Numbered from the stretch's first letter, positions 17,454 through 26,378 are shown. The stretch is DNA of 64,000 nucleotides from Parvularcula sp038749595 (GCA_038749595.1 JBCDHW010000002.1:337509-401508); one strand, 5' to 3'. Translations and numbers: made by a program. Notes: a model not told the origin generated them from the sequence alone.

Positions 17454-19304
17454 ATGACGCTTGAAGACTTCATCCAGCAATGGCCGATGTGGTACACCCT
17501 CGCCCTGATCGGCGGGGCCGTGGTCCTCTACGCCATCGATCGGTACGCCATTGAAAGCGTCTCCGCGGCGATCATGGTCGCCATGCTGGTGCCCTTCGCA
17601 CTGTTCCCCATCACCGACGAAGCAACTGGCGGCGCTATCCTCGATCCAGGGATTTTGCTCTCCGGTTTCGCCAACCCAGCGCTGTTCGCCATTCTCGCGC
17701 TGTTGATCGTCGGCCAGGGCATGTACCAGTCCGGCGCGCTCGAATACCCCACACGCCTACTCGTCTCCGCCTACGACCGCTTCAAGACTTGGGCCGTGGT
17801 GCTGATCTTCGCCTTCGTGATGATCGTCTCGGCGTTCCTCAACAACACGCCGGTGGTGGTGATGTTCGTCCCCATCATCGCGGCCATCGCGGCGCAGGGC
17901 GGCATGACCACCTCGCGGCTGATGATGCCGCTCAGCTTCCTGTCGATCCTCGGCGGCATGTGCACCACCATCGGCTCATCCACCAACCTCTTGGCCGTGG
18001 AGGCCTTTGAGCTGGCGGGCGGGCCGCGGCTAGACTTCTTCGCGCTGATGCCTCTCGGCTTGGTGCTGCTCGCCGTCGGGGCAACCTACATGGCCATCGC
18101 CTCCCGGTTCCTCATTCCGGTGCGCCAGGGGCCCAACGATGCCCAGGCCAAGGACGGCCGCCAGTTCGTCGCGCAAATCACCATCGACCGCGGTAACCCG
18201 CTGATTGGTCAAGCCGCCAAAGCCGGCCGTTTCGAAGAGCTCCCCGACATCACCGTACGGATGATCCAGCGCCGGGAAGAGCCGATCTTGCCGCCCTTCG
18301 ACGACGTCAATCTGCGGCTTGGCGACAAGCTGATCGTCGCCGGAACCCGCGATGCCCTGACCAGCATCCTCCGCAAACGTCCTGAAATCCTCGACAGCTT
18401 CCTGAGTGAAGTGGAGACCGTCGACGGCGCCAGCCGCGAGCTCAGCATGGTGGAGGCCGTCGTGGCCCCGGGCTCGCGCATCATCGGGCGGTCGATCAAC
18501 CAGATCCGCTTCCGCTTTCAGACCAATTGCGTCATCGTCGGCCTGCAACGACGCAGCCGGATGATCCGTACAGAGATTTCATCAATCCGGCTCGATGCAG
18601 GCGATATCTTGCTGATCCTCGGGGATCTCGGCGACGTGCAAAAGCTGCGCAACGACCGGGACATCATCATGCTCGAACGGTCGATGCAGGGGCTGCCCGA
18701 CCCGGCCCACGCGCGCTGGGCGGGGCTGATCTTTGTCTCCGTCGTCGCCGCGGCCTCCACCGGGCTGCTGCCGATCTCCGTCGCGGCCATTGTCGGCGCC
18801 ACGGCGATGCTCGCCACCGGCTGCCTGAACGTCCGCCAGGCGGGCCGCGCCGTCGACCGGCGCGTTTTCCTGCTGGTCGGGGTGGCCCTCGGCCTCGGCA
18901 CCGCGCTCCAGCGAACCGGCGGGGCTGATCTGATCGCTTCGATGATCACCCCCCTCGCCGCGGGCGGCGGCACCACGGCGCTGATCGCAGTGATGTTCGC
19001 AATCACGGCGATCCTTACCAACTTGCTGTCCAACAACGCCACCGCCGTGCTGCTCGTGCCCATCGGCTACAGCGCTGCCCAAGCCGCGGGGATCGACCCC
19101 ACCGTCCTCGTCTTAACCATCATCTACGCGGCGAATTGCTCGTTCGCGACGCCGGTCGCCTACCAGACCAATCTGCTGGTGATGGGCCCAGGCCATTACC
19201 GCTTCGGCGATTTCGTGCGGGTCGGCGTGCCGATGACCATCCTCCTCTGGATCGTCTATACCGTCGTCGCGCCCATCTATTTCCGCGCGGTTGGGCTCCT
19301 TTGA
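17454..19304 (+). CDS. DASS/SLC13-type transporter with two RCK_C (TrkA-C) domains
   Basis: Inner-membrane permease of the divalent anion:Na+ symporter family, about 616 aa. N-terminal helices include FLNNTPVVVMFVP and SILGGMCTTIGSSTN. Two TrkA-C domains (about residues 205-390) sit in the central loop, with LRLGDKLIVAGT and DAGDILLILGD strands. The C-terminal half has the second NNATAVLLVP repeat. This layout is known from putative sulfate/citrate/anion permeases; the RCK_C domains probably bind a regulatory ligand. The ATG at 17454 is preferred over a TTG at 17418. The substrate is not predictable. Confidence 0.9.
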   Translation: MTLEDFIQQWPMWYTLALIGGAVVLYAIDRYAIESVSAAIMVAMLVPFALFPITDEATGGAILDPGILLSGFANPALFAILALLIVGQGMYQSGALEYPTRLLVSAYDRFKTWAVVLIFAFVMIVSAFLNNTPVVVMFVPIIAAIAAQGGMTTSRLMMPLSFLSILGGMCTTIGSSTNLLAVEAFELAGGPRLDFFALMPLGLVLLAVGATYMAIASRFLIPVRQGPNDAQAKDGRQFVAQITIDRGNPLIGQAAKAGRFEELPDITVRMIQRREEPILPPFDDVNLRLGDKLIVAGTRDALTSILRKRPEILDSFLSEVETVDGASRELSMVEAVVAPGSRIIGRSINQIRFRFQTNCVIVGLQRRSRMIRTEISSIRLDAGDILLILGDLGDVQKLRNDRDIIMLERSMQGLPDPAHARWAGLIFVSVVAAASTGLLPISVAAIVGATAMLATGCLNVRQAGRAVDRRVFLLVGVALGLGTALQRTGGADLIASMITPLAAGGGTTALIAVMFAITAILTNLLSNNATAVLLVPIGYSAAQAAGIDPTVLVLTIIYAANCSFATPVAYQTNLLVMGPGHYRFGDFVRVGVPMTILLWIVYTVVAPIYFRAVGLL

Positions 19305-19419
19305 CCGCTTGCAACTTGGGCAAAGTCGATTCACCTTGAGGCATCAAGCTGGTGACAGTTTTGAAGCTGCCATGTGCTATGCGGGTGCATGGGGTCGGGC
19401 ATCGAACATAAGGGCAGGT

Positions 19420-20145
19420 ATGAAGAACTTTTTCCTCGGCGGCCGGACCGAATTCTACGTCACCGCCGAGTCGGATTGCCCCTATCTGCCGGGTCGGCAG
19501 GAGAAAAAGATCTTCACCTTTCTTGGGGGTGAGAGCGCCCCGGAGATCAACTCTGTCCTCTCCCGCCGCGGTTTCCGCCGCTCACAAAACATCGCCTACC
19601 TGCCCGCCTGCGAGGGATGCAGCGCCTGTCGCCCGGTGCGCATCAACGTGGCGCGCTTTGAAGAAAAGCGCTGGCGCCGGACGCTCAACCGCAATGCCGA
19701 TCTGACGCGCAAGATGCGCCCAGCGAAGGTGACGACTGAACAATTCTCCCTGCTCCGCGGCTATCTCGACAGCCGCCATGACGGCGGCGGCATGACCGAC
19801 ATGACCGTCCTCGACTACCAGCAGATGGTCGAGCAGACGCCCGTCGACACGGTGTTGGTGGAATATCGGGATGCGGAAGGTCAGCTTACGGCCTGTGCCC
19901 TCTCCGACCGCCTCGAGGACGGTCTGTCGATGGTCTACAGCTTCTTTGAACCCGAAGACCCCAAGCGTTCGCTCGGCAGTTTCATGATCGCCGACCACGT
20001 CCGCCTCGCCGCCGAGCTCGGCCTACCGTACGTGTACCTCGGATATTGGGTCAAAGACTCCCCCAAAATGGACTACAAACGAAAATTCAAACCCCTCGAA
20101 ATCATGACCCGCGAAGGCTGGGTCGAGATGGGGGAAAGCGCTTAG
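19420..20145 (+). CDS. bpt: Aspartate/glutamate leucyltransferase (N-degron pathway)
   Basis: Transfers leucine (in some homologues arginine) from aminoacyl-tRNA to proteins with N-terminal Asp or Glu, marking them for ClpS/ClpAP degradation. 241 aa. Typical motifs: DCPYLPGRQEKKIFTFL, the cysteine-rich YLPACEGCSACRPVRI, and YLGYWVKDSPKMDYKRKF near the C-terminus. The ATG at 19420 follows AGGGCAGG; an upstream frame from 19291 overlaps the transporter and is not family-like. It sits 2 kb from clpX/clpP on the other strand. Confidence 0.93.
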   Translation: MKNFFLGGRTEFYVTAESDCPYLPGRQEKKIFTFLGGESAPEINSVLSRRGFRRSQNIAYLPACEGCSACRPVRINVARFEEKRWRRTLNRNADLTRKMRPAKVTTEQFSLLRGYLDSRHDGGGMTDMTVLDYQQMVEQTPVDTVLVEYRDAEGQLTACALSDRLEDGLSMVYSFFEPEDPKRSLGSFMIADHVRLAAELGLPYVYLGYWVKDSPKMDYKRKFKPLEIMTREGWVEMGESA

Positions 20146-20169
20146 CGCGAGCCGACCGCTGATGATGCG

Positions 20170-21321
20170 ATGAGCCAAAATTCCACGTCAGCCCTATCGC
20201 GCTTTTTTCGCCGTTACGCCAAGGATCCTGAAAGGGCCGAAGCCCTGTTAATGGATCCTCTTTCGCAGCACCTGCGAAATCTTGCGCCTGGCGATACTCT
20301 GTGTCGTGAAAATGATCCTGCAGATCGGCTTTGGATCGTCGAGTTTGGCACGTTCCACATCTACCGGGACGGCCACTTCGTAACGCAGGCGGCGCAAACC
20401 GAGGTCTTGGGTGAGCAAGGCTTGCTTGGTGTTCCCGCAGAGACTGTTGCCGAGCGCAGTAAGTGTCGGAACAGCACGCTGATCGCGGCGACCAAGTGTA
20501 AAATTTGGATCGTGCACGAACAAACAATCGACCAGCTCTCTCCTGAGGCACGGTACCATTGGGCCGATGTCTTAGCCCGGGTTCTAAGCGATAAATTGCT
20601 AGCGACATCGAACCTCAAGGTAGACGCGGACGTCGAGCATTCCGCATCGCTCTCACTCATCAGCCGTTTCGTCGACAAGACGGGGCAAACGTTTGTACAG
20701 GGACTACTCCAGAAGGGTGATGAATTCAGCGATTATCGTTTTGAGCAAGTCTCAGCAGTCGTCTGGTTTAGCGATATCGCAGGCTTCTCGAAGGCCGCCC
20801 GCGGAAAAGCGCCGAAGGACATCGGAAGGCTTCTCGACCCAGTGATGCACCTCAAAGTCTCGACAATCCAAGAGCATGGTGGAGAGATAGAGGTTTTCAC
20901 GGGGGATGGCCTCACCGCGTTTTGGATTTGCAGGAGTGACGATCAGCTTACGGAGGCTTGTAGCAAAGCCGTTTCCGCAGCGCGGACCGTCTTGGAATCG
21001 TTCCCAGGCGCGAAAACGGATCCACTCCTAGGGCTTCGGATCGGACTTCACGCAGGAAATGCGCTTGCAGGAAATTTCGGAGCCAACGGCCGCATCGCCT
21101 ACTCGTTGACTGGCGAGATGATCAATGACGGGTCGCGGTACGAAAGCGCCCGCGTCGATGTTGATGGTCACGAGCTCGGACCCATCAGGATCAGTCCATC
21201 AGTACACGAACGAATAAGCTCGGAGCAACGCGGTGTGTTTAAGAAAAAGCCGCGCCGCTTTGTTGCAAAGCACGATGCGTTGTTCGCGGCCTACGTTCTC
21301 AAGGCCGCAAACAGAAGATGA
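20170..21321 (+). CDS. Cyclic-nucleotide-binding-like plus class III cyclase-domain protein
   Basis: 383 aa. Residues ~30-145 look like a cNMP-binding domain (LAPGDTLCRENDPADRLWIVEFG), and ~190-340 are a class III nucleotidyl cyclase domain. Both metal aspartates are present (Asp202 in WFSDIAGF, Asp246 in FTGDGLTAFW), as are the transition-state Asn319 and Arg323. The residues that select adenine differ: the usual Lys is Val242 and the usual Asp/Thr is Ser312. It may make cGMP or another product, or be regulatory only. Composition is somewhat more AT-rich than its neighbours. The 3' end abuts the convergent clpX end. Confidence 0.85.
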   Translation: MSQNSTSALSRFFRRYAKDPERAEALLMDPLSQHLRNLAPGDTLCRENDPADRLWIVEFGTFHIYRDGHFVTQAAQTEVLGEQGLLGVPAETVAERSKCRNSTLIAATKCKIWIVHEQTIDQLSPEARYHWADVLARVLSDKLLATSNLKVDADVEHSASLSLISRFVDKTGQTFVQGLLQKGDEFSDYRFEQVSAVVWFSDIAGFSKAARGKAPKDIGRLLDPVMHLKVSTIQEHGGEIEVFTGDGLTAFWICRSDDQLTEACSKAVSAARTVLESFPGAKTDPLLGLRIGLHAGNALAGNFGANGRIAYSLTGEMINDGSRYESARVDVDGHELGPIRISPSVHERISSEQRGVFKKKPRRFVAKHDALFAAYVLKAANRR

Positions 21322-21322
21322 A

Positions 21323-22642
21323 TTAAGCGCTCTGGTCCGCTGGTGCGGCGGCTTGCTTGCCGCCTTCGGCGAAGACTTGCAGCGGGTTGCCGCGGCCTTC
21401 GACGACTTCCTCGTTGACCACCACCTCTTCGACACCTTCGAGGGTGGGCAGGTCGAACATCGTGTCGAGCAGGATGCCTTCCATGATCGAGCGAAGGCCC
21501 CGCGCGCCGGTCTTCCGCGTGATCGCCTTGCGCGCCACCGCGGACAGGGCATCGTCCGTGAACGTCAGTTCGACATTCTCCATCTCAAAGAGGCGCTGGT
21601 ACTGCTTGACCAGAGCGTTCTTCGGCGAGGTCAGGATCTGCACCAGCGCGTCCTCGTCGAGGTCTTCGAGGGTCGCGATGACCGGCAGACGGCCGATAAA
21701 TTCCGGGATCAGACCAAACTTCAGAAGGTCTTCCGGCTCAACCTGGCGAAGGACCTCGCCGATGCGGGCTTCTTCGATTTCCTTGACCTCAGCGCCGAAG
21801 CCGATGGACGCGCCATCGCCGCGGTTCTGGATCACCTTATCAAGGCCCGCGAACGCGCCGCCGACGATGAACAGGATGTTCGTCGTGTCGACCTGCAGGA
21901 ACTCTTGCTGCGGATGCTTCCGGCCCCCTTGCGGCGGCACCGATGCAACCGTGCCTTCCATGATCTTGAGGAGCGCCTGCTGCACACCCTCGCCCGAGAC
22001 ATCGCGGGTAATCGAGGGGTTATCCGACTTGCGGCTGATCTTATCGATCTCGTCGATATAGACGATACCCCGCTGGGCACGCTCGACATTGTAGTCAGCA
22101 GCCTGGAGCAGCTTGAGAACGATGTTCTCGACGTCTTCACCGACATAACCCGCTTCAGTCAGGGTCGTCGCGTCAGCCATCGTGAACGGCACATCAAGGA
22201 TGCGCGCCAGGGTTTGCGCCAACAGCGTCTTACCCGAACCCGTCGGACCGACGAGCAGGATGTTCGACTTCGCCAATTCCACGTCAGAATTCTTCTGCGC
22301 GTGGTTGAGCCGCTTAAAGTGGTTGTGCACAGCCACCGACAGGACGCGCTTGGCGTAGCTCTGTCCGATCACATAATCGTCCAGCACCTGGTGAATGTGC
22401 TGCGGGCTCGGCACACCGTCGCCCGATTTCACGAGGGTCGACTTCGACTCCTCGCGGATGATGTCCATGCAGAGCTCAACGCACTCGTCGCAGATAAAGA
22501 CCGTCGGTCCTGCGATCAGCTTGCGCACCTCATGCTGAGACTTGCCGCAGAACGAGCAGTAGAGGGTGTTCTTGCCGTCGCCCGAACCGCCGGTTCCGCT
22601 GGGTCCCGCGCCGTTTCCGCCCTTGTTGCTCACTTTGCTCAT
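21323..22642 (-). CDS. clpX: ATP-dependent Clp protease ATP-binding subunit ClpX
   Basis: AAA+ unfoldase that feeds tagged proteins into ClpP. 439 aa. The N-terminal zinc-binding domain has four cysteines (LYCSFCGKS and FICDECVELC). Walker A is GPTGSGKT, Walker B IVYIDEID, and the RKH-type pore loop lies in GGRKHPQQE. The ATG at 22642 follows GAGGAG. It lies downstream of clpP on the same strand with a gap of 185 bases, long enough for its own promoter. Normal length, no oddities. Confidence 0.97.
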   Translation of the reverse strand: MSKVSNKGGNGAGPSGTGGSGDGKNTLYCSFCGKSQHEVRKLIAGPTVFICDECVELCMDIIREESKSTLVKSGDGVPSPQHIHQVLDDYVIGQSYAKRVLSVAVHNHFKRLNHAQKNSDVELAKSNILLVGPTGSGKTLLAQTLARILDVPFTMADATTLTEAGYVGEDVENIVLKLLQAADYNVERAQRGIVYIDEIDKISRKSDNPSITRDVSGEGVQQALLKIMEGTVASVPPQGGRKHPQQEFLQVDTTNILFIVGGAFAGLDKVIQNRGDGASIGFGAEVKEIEEARIGEVLRQVEPEDLLKFGLIPEFIGRLPVIATLEDLDEDALVQILTSPKNALVKQYQRLFEMENVELTFTDDALSAVARKAITRKTGARGLRSIMEGILLDTMFDLPTLEGVEEVVVNEEVVEGRGNPLQVFAEGGKQAAAPADQSA

Positions 22643-22827
22643 AGTTTAGCTCCTCATGCAGCCCTGGGGAGAACTGCAGCCACCATCGTGACAACGCCAT
22701 CACAGCCCACCAAGCAACCTGCCCTATGCCGGGAGGCTGCGCAATCACACCGTGTCACACAGGTTAGTGCGCGATGTATTGATGTGACGTTGCAGGTCTG
22801 GGGCCAATCAACGCTATCGCCGTTACG

Positions 22828-23472
22828 TTACTTCGCGTCGTCACTCGTATCGGTTGCAACGCGTTTTTCAAAGACCTGATCAATCAGGCCAAAGTCCTGC
22901 GCCTCGACGGGCGTCATGAAATGGTCCCGATCCAGGGTCCGCTCGATCGTTTCGTAGTCTTGGCCGGTGTGCTCGACATAGATCTCGTTGAGGCGGCGTT
23001 TCGTCTCAAGAATATCCTTAGCGTGCCGCTCAATGTCCGACGCCTGGCCTTGGAAGCCGGCTGAGGGCTGGTGCACCATGATCCGGCTGTTCGGAAGCGA
23101 GAAGCGTTGGTCCTTCTGGCCCGCCGCCAGAAGAAGGGAGCCCATCGACGCCGCCATCCCGATACAAATCGTCGAGACCGCTGGCCGCACGTAGCGCATC
23201 GTGTCGTAAATCGCGAGGCCAGAGGTCACCTGACCGCCCGGGCTGTTGATGTAAAAGGCGATATCTTTCTTGGGGTTATCCGCTTCGAGGAAGAGAAGCT
23301 GCGCCACCAAAAGGGTCGAGACCTGGTCGTGCACCGGGCCCGAGAGGAACACGATCCGCTCTTTCAGCAGACGCGAGTAGATGTCGAAACTCCGCTCCCC
23401 GCGGCTCGTTTGCTCGATCACCATCGGGATCAGCGTGTTCATTGTAAGGTCGTGAGGATCACGTTCGGACAT
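22828..23472 (-). CDS. clpP: ATP-dependent Clp protease proteolytic subunit ClpP
   Basis: Serine peptidase that forms the barrel of ClpXP/ClpAP. 214 aa from the ATG at 23472, which follows CGGAGACC; a frame from 23505 adds 11 residues without support. The catalytic triad is visible: Ser109 in GMAASMGS, His134 in VHQPSAG and Asp183 in LDRDHFM. In many relatives tig (trigger factor) precedes clpP; here the upstream neighbour is a VPxPA gene instead. Confidence 0.97.
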   Translation of the reverse strand: MSERDPHDLTMNTLIPMVIEQTSRGERSFDIYSRLLKERIVFLSGPVHDQVSTLLVAQLLFLEADNPKKDIAFYINSPGGQVTSGLAIYDTMRYVRPAVSTICIGMAASMGSLLLAAGQKDQRFSLPNSRIMVHQPSAGFQGQASDIERHAKDILETKRRLNEIYVEHTGQDYETIERTLDRDHFMTPVEAQDFGLIDQVFEKRVATDTSDDAK

Positions 23473-23828
23473 CAAGGTCTCCGGGAGAATCGGTGGGGTC
23501 GTCAAAGGAATGGCTGACGGAAGTAGGCAACCTAACCGCGGGTGGCAACCGCCAGGTTAAGGCTGGCGCCTCTCACGTTTTTGCAATCGCCGGGCAGATG
23601 GCACGTTTCGGGACCCTCGTGCACCCGGACACGCGCTGACCAGGCGCGGTGCCGAGACGCTTGTTACAGATCAAGCCATTGTTTTCCCGTGCTTATCCTT
23701 CACCCTCCGCAGACAATCAGCCGCAGGAAGCTGCACAAGAGCAGGAAACCCAGCCCCGACGTGAAATCTATGGTTAACGAATGCTTCAGATGTGCTAACG
23801 GTTGAGAGAGCGACGATAGGGGACGCCG
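23473..23828. other. Intergenic region upstream of clpP
   Basis: 356 bases between divergent clpP and the second VPxPA gene; promoters for both must lie here. I see an imperfect hairpin (TAACC...TGGC-AACC-GCCA..GGTTA, about 23534-23557) of unknown role and no convincing small gene. I found no clear heat-shock promoter by eye. Confidence 0.5.
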
Positions 23829-24407
23829 ATGTTGGGGAAACGTTTTTTGGCAGGCTTCATTGCCGTCGTCGGGCTCGTCCTGACGCCTGCGCACGCCGTC
23901 CTGATGATGGCGCTGGAAGAACAAAACGATGATCTCGTCTTCTTTTTCGAGGGTTCCATCAACCTCGACGACCTCGTGGTGCGGTCCACGCTGACCCCCG
24001 ACGACCGGGCTGGTATCGGCGCGACGGTCGGGTCGATCCTCTCCTTCCCGGAAAACACCATGCGCGATGCGTATGAAGGCCAGTCGCTGCCCCGCTTTGG
24101 CACGCTGAATTCCGGCCTGCGCGACGGCATCGCCACCGGAGATGGGTTCGGCATCTTCGCCGATGACTCCTTCGCCGTGCCCGCTGGGTATGTTTCGGGT
24201 CAGTGGATCACTGGCTCGATGACGATTGAAGACGCGTCCTTGTCGACCTTTGGGATCGTCGCAGGTGTCTACGGTATCACCCTCTCCAACGGCTCACGAT
24301 TCGTGCTGCTTGCAGGAGACGTCGAAATTGTCCCCATCCCTGGCGCCGCCGCTTTGTTCGTGCCGGTCCTGGGTGCTCTCGCCATGCGGAAACGTCTCCG
24401 CCGCTAG
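23829..24407 (+). CDS. Exported protein with VPxPA-type C-terminal sorting signal (2)
   Basis: 192 aa. An N-terminal signal peptide (MLGKRFLAGFIAVVGLVLTP..AHA) is followed by a beta-rich domain of about 140 residues without a recognised family. The C-terminus is VPIPGAAALF, a hydrophobic helix and MRKRLRR, the layout of VPLPA-CTERM exosortase substrates. It is followed by a strong terminator and then by another protein of this type on the same strand. Function unknown. Confidence 0.85.
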   Translation: MLGKRFLAGFIAVVGLVLTPAHAVLMMALEEQNDDLVFFFEGSINLDDLVVRSTLTPDDRAGIGATVGSILSFPENTMRDAYEGQSLPRFGTLNSGLRDGIATGDGFGIFADDSFAVPAGYVSGQWITGSMTIEDASLSTFGIVAGVYGITLSNGSRFVLLAGDVEIVPIPGAAALFVPVLGALAMRKRLRR

Positions 24408-24428
24408 GGTAGGTCAGCATCGCCGTCG

Positions 24429-24457
24429 AAAAAAAGGCGCCGACCGGCGCTTTTTTT
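24429..24457 (+). terminator. Terminator after VPxPA gene 2
   Basis: A7, then GCGCC (24437-24441) pairing with GGCGC (24446-24450), then T7. The symmetrical A and T runs would let it act on both strands. Confidence 0.85.
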
Positions 24458-24676
24458 GTGCGCGAAACCCATCCGTCCTGATTTGAAACACCCACGGGCT
24501 TCACCAACCCCTTTCCTGTGTCTCGTTCTCATCGTTGGACGGAGAACTTGACGCTGATCGATCCGAAAACCTGCCCAGGAACAGCATCTTCTAACCTCGC
24601 GGCACCAGCACGCACGGGCGGCACAATTCTCGAAACCTTAAAGCAACGCCTAAAAATTCTCACCGTCCGTTAAGTT

Positions 24677-24692
24677 TGGCACAACCATTGCA
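24677..24692 (+). promoter_or_regulatory. Sigma-54 (RpoN) promoter
   Basis: TGGCACAACCATTGCA matches the -24/-12 consensus TGGCACG-N4-TTGCA in all but one base. The GG and GC doublets have the required 10-base spacing. Transcription would start near 24704, about 105 bases before the VPxPA gene at 24809. In other exosortase-bearing bacteria PEP-CTERM genes are under RpoN and a dedicated PrsK/PrsR two-component pair. Confidence 0.7.
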
Positions 24693-24808
24693 ACGATCAT
24701 CTCGTTGAAGGTTGCCGGGGGGCGCAATCAACGTCAGCGCAGAAGAACGTCAGCCAACCCCGGTTGCTCTCGACACCAATTGTCGTCGAAAACAGAGGGG
24801 GCCAATCC

Positions 24809-25471
24809 ATGGCTAAGACAAGCAAAATCGCTGCGCTGACCGCAGCACTCACCATCGCAGGCACCGTCGCGGCGAGCGCGTCCACCGTGACGCTTTCACG
24901 CCAGCAGCCCAACAGCACGTTCGGCACACCGAACCTGTCCCAGCAGGTGACGATCACCGCCGGCATCGATACGGCGCCCGACACATTCAACGCAGGCATC
25001 TTCCGCCTCGTCGAGGATGACAACGGGATCCTCCGTGATATCCTCGCGTTCTGCCTCGACCCAGACACCACGCTCGACCTGAACCAAGCGTTCGACACGA
25101 TGACCACGGCCCTGCCTTGGGCGGCGCGTCTCGCCGAAATCGACAAGCTCTTCACCAGCTCCGTCGCTGAAGTCGACACGGCCGCAGAAGCCGCCGGCTT
25201 CCAAATGGCGCTCTGGGAAATCATCGTCGACTCGACGCCGGGCGACATCAGCACCGGTGACTTCATTGTTTCGGGTACGGCCCAAGCCAACGCCTTCGCA
25301 GCCGACTATCTGAGCCGTTTGGCGATGGCCGACATGGGCGGCTTCCGCCTCACCACCTACGTGAACGACGGCCAAGACCTGATCTCGTGGGAGCCGGTTC
25401 CGGTCCCAGCAGCAGCGCTGCTGTTCGCACCAGCGATCGGCGCCGTGATGCGGAAGAAGCGCAAGGCATAA
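24809..25471 (+). CDS. Exported VPxPA-CTERM protein with possible Cys-Gln thioester domain (3)
   Basis: 220 aa. The signal peptide (MAKTSKIAALTAALTIAGTVAA..ASA) is followed by a domain with a single cysteine (Cys82 in FCLDPD) and a later FQMALWEI segment (Gln132). This Cys ... Q-x-A-[IL]-W pattern resembles thioester-forming surface domains, in which Cys and Gln cross-link and can bind host or matrix amines. The C-terminus VPVPAAALLF plus helix plus RKKRK is an exosortase-type sorting signal. The ATG at 24809 follows GAGGGGG. A sigma-54 promoter lies upstream and a terminator downstream. The thioester idea is inference. Confidence 0.8.
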   Translation: MAKTSKIAALTAALTIAGTVAASASTVTLSRQQPNSTFGTPNLSQQVTITAGIDTAPDTFNAGIFRLVEDDNGILRDILAFCLDPDTTLDLNQAFDTMTTALPWAARLAEIDKLFTSSVAEVDTAAEAAGFQMALWEIIVDSTPGDISTGDFIVSGTAQANAFAADYLSRLAMADMGGFRLTTYVNDGQDLISWEPVPVPAAALLFAPAIGAVMRKKRKA

Positions 25472-25500
25472 CGCCTCCATCGCTTCACGATGAAAGAGGA

Positions 25501-25528
25501 AGGGCGCTTCTCCTAGGGCGCCCTTTTT
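25501..25528 (+). terminator. Terminator after VPxPA gene 3
   Basis: AGGGCGC (25501-25507) pairs with GCGCCCT (25518-25524), followed by T5. It sits 30 bases after the stop. Confidence 0.88.
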
Positions 25529-25550
25529 CTTATTCTCCGCTCACAGAGTT

Positions 25551-26378
25551 CTAGCCGTCGCGCTTCAGCCGGTAGGTCTCCTTCTCGCCAGGGAAAGCGC
25601 GGCTTCTCACGTCCTGTGCATAGTGCTCGGCGGCCTGGTCGACGACGGTCTTAAGATCAGCGTACCGACGGACAAATTTCGGCGTCCAATCGAACTGACC
25701 CAGCATATCCGGCGTCACCAAGATTTGCCCATCACACGCCGCCGAGGCGCCAATACCAATCGTTGGGCAACGGACAACCCTCGTAATCTCTCGGGCCAGC
25801 GCCTCATCCGTGCCCTCAACGACGATCGCGAACGCGCCCGCATCATCGGCCGCCCGCGCTTCGTCGAGGACCGCCTCCCGCTCCGCCGCCGACTTGCCTT
25901 TTGCCTTGAAGCCGCCGGTCACCAGCGACGCTTGCGGGCGCAAGCCTACATGCGCCATCACCGGCACACCGCGTTCCGTCAGGAAACGGATGGTTTCCGC
26001 CGCATAGGTGCCGCTCTCAATCTTCACCGCGCCGCAGCCAGTTTCGGACAGCACCCGCGTAGCGCTCGCGAAGGCCTGCTCGGCTGAGGCCTCATAACTG
26101 CCAAACGGCAGGTCCACGACGATCAACGCCTGCTTCGCCCCGCGCGCCACCGCCTGACCGTGCAGCACCATCATATTTAGCGTTACGCCAACGGTTGACG
26201 GTAATCCGTGCACAACCATCCCCACGCTATCGCCGACCAGCAAGACATCGCAGTGGGGGTCCAAAACCGCCGCCGTCGGTGCGTCATAGGCCGTCAGGCA
26301 AACCAGCGGCTCACCGCCCTTCCGTGCACGGACAGACGCAGCGGTCATCGGGCGCCCGCTCGGCTTTTGCGCAGACAT
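25551..26378 (-). CDS. panB: 3-methyl-2-oxobutanoate hydroxymethyltransferase
   Basis: First committed enzyme of pantothenate (coenzyme A) synthesis: adds a hydroxymethyl group from methylene-THF to 2-oxoisovalerate. 275 aa from the ATG at 26378. Signatures: LTAYDAPTAAVLD, LVGDSVGMVVHG, the MAHVGLRPQ segment and GIGASAACDGQILVTPDMLG. The start codon overlaps the upstream stop (TGATG), so translation is probably coupled to the TerB-like gene. No panC follows. Confidence 0.95.
   Translation of the reverse strand: MSAQKPSGRPMTAASVRARKGGEPLVCLTAYDAPTAAVLDPHCDVLLVGDSVGMVVHGLPSTVGVTLNMMVLHGQAVARGAKQALIVVDLPFGSYEASAEQAFASATRVLSETGCGAVKIESGTYAAETIRFLTERGVPVMAHVGLRPQASLVTGGFKAKGKSAAEREAVLDEARAADDAGAFAIVVEGTDEALAREITRVVRCPTIGIGASAACDGQILVTPDMLGQFDWTPKFVRRYADLKTVVDQAAEHYAQDVRSRAFPGEKETYRLKRDG

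Larger units (their letters stand above)
24408..24808. other. Intergenic region with terminator and sigma-54 promoter
   Basis: A 401-base region that holds the terminator of the upstream gene (24429-24457), a sigma-54 promoter (24677-24692) and a leader of about 105 bases before the next gene. The leader has a 9-base direct repeat, AACGTCAGC, at 24730-24738 and 24746-24754. The AT-rich part around 24640-24680 may bind an activator. Confidence 0.6.

Noticed and set aside
21233..22879. Plus-strand open frame of 548 codons across clpX
   Set aside because: Antisense shadow of clpX produced by GC-rich codon bias; no ribosome site and no domain.
23590..23625. TGGCACG at about 23599 as a sigma-54 site for VPxPA gene 2
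   Set aside because: The required GC doublet 10 bases after the GG is absent (GGGAC instead of TTGCA).
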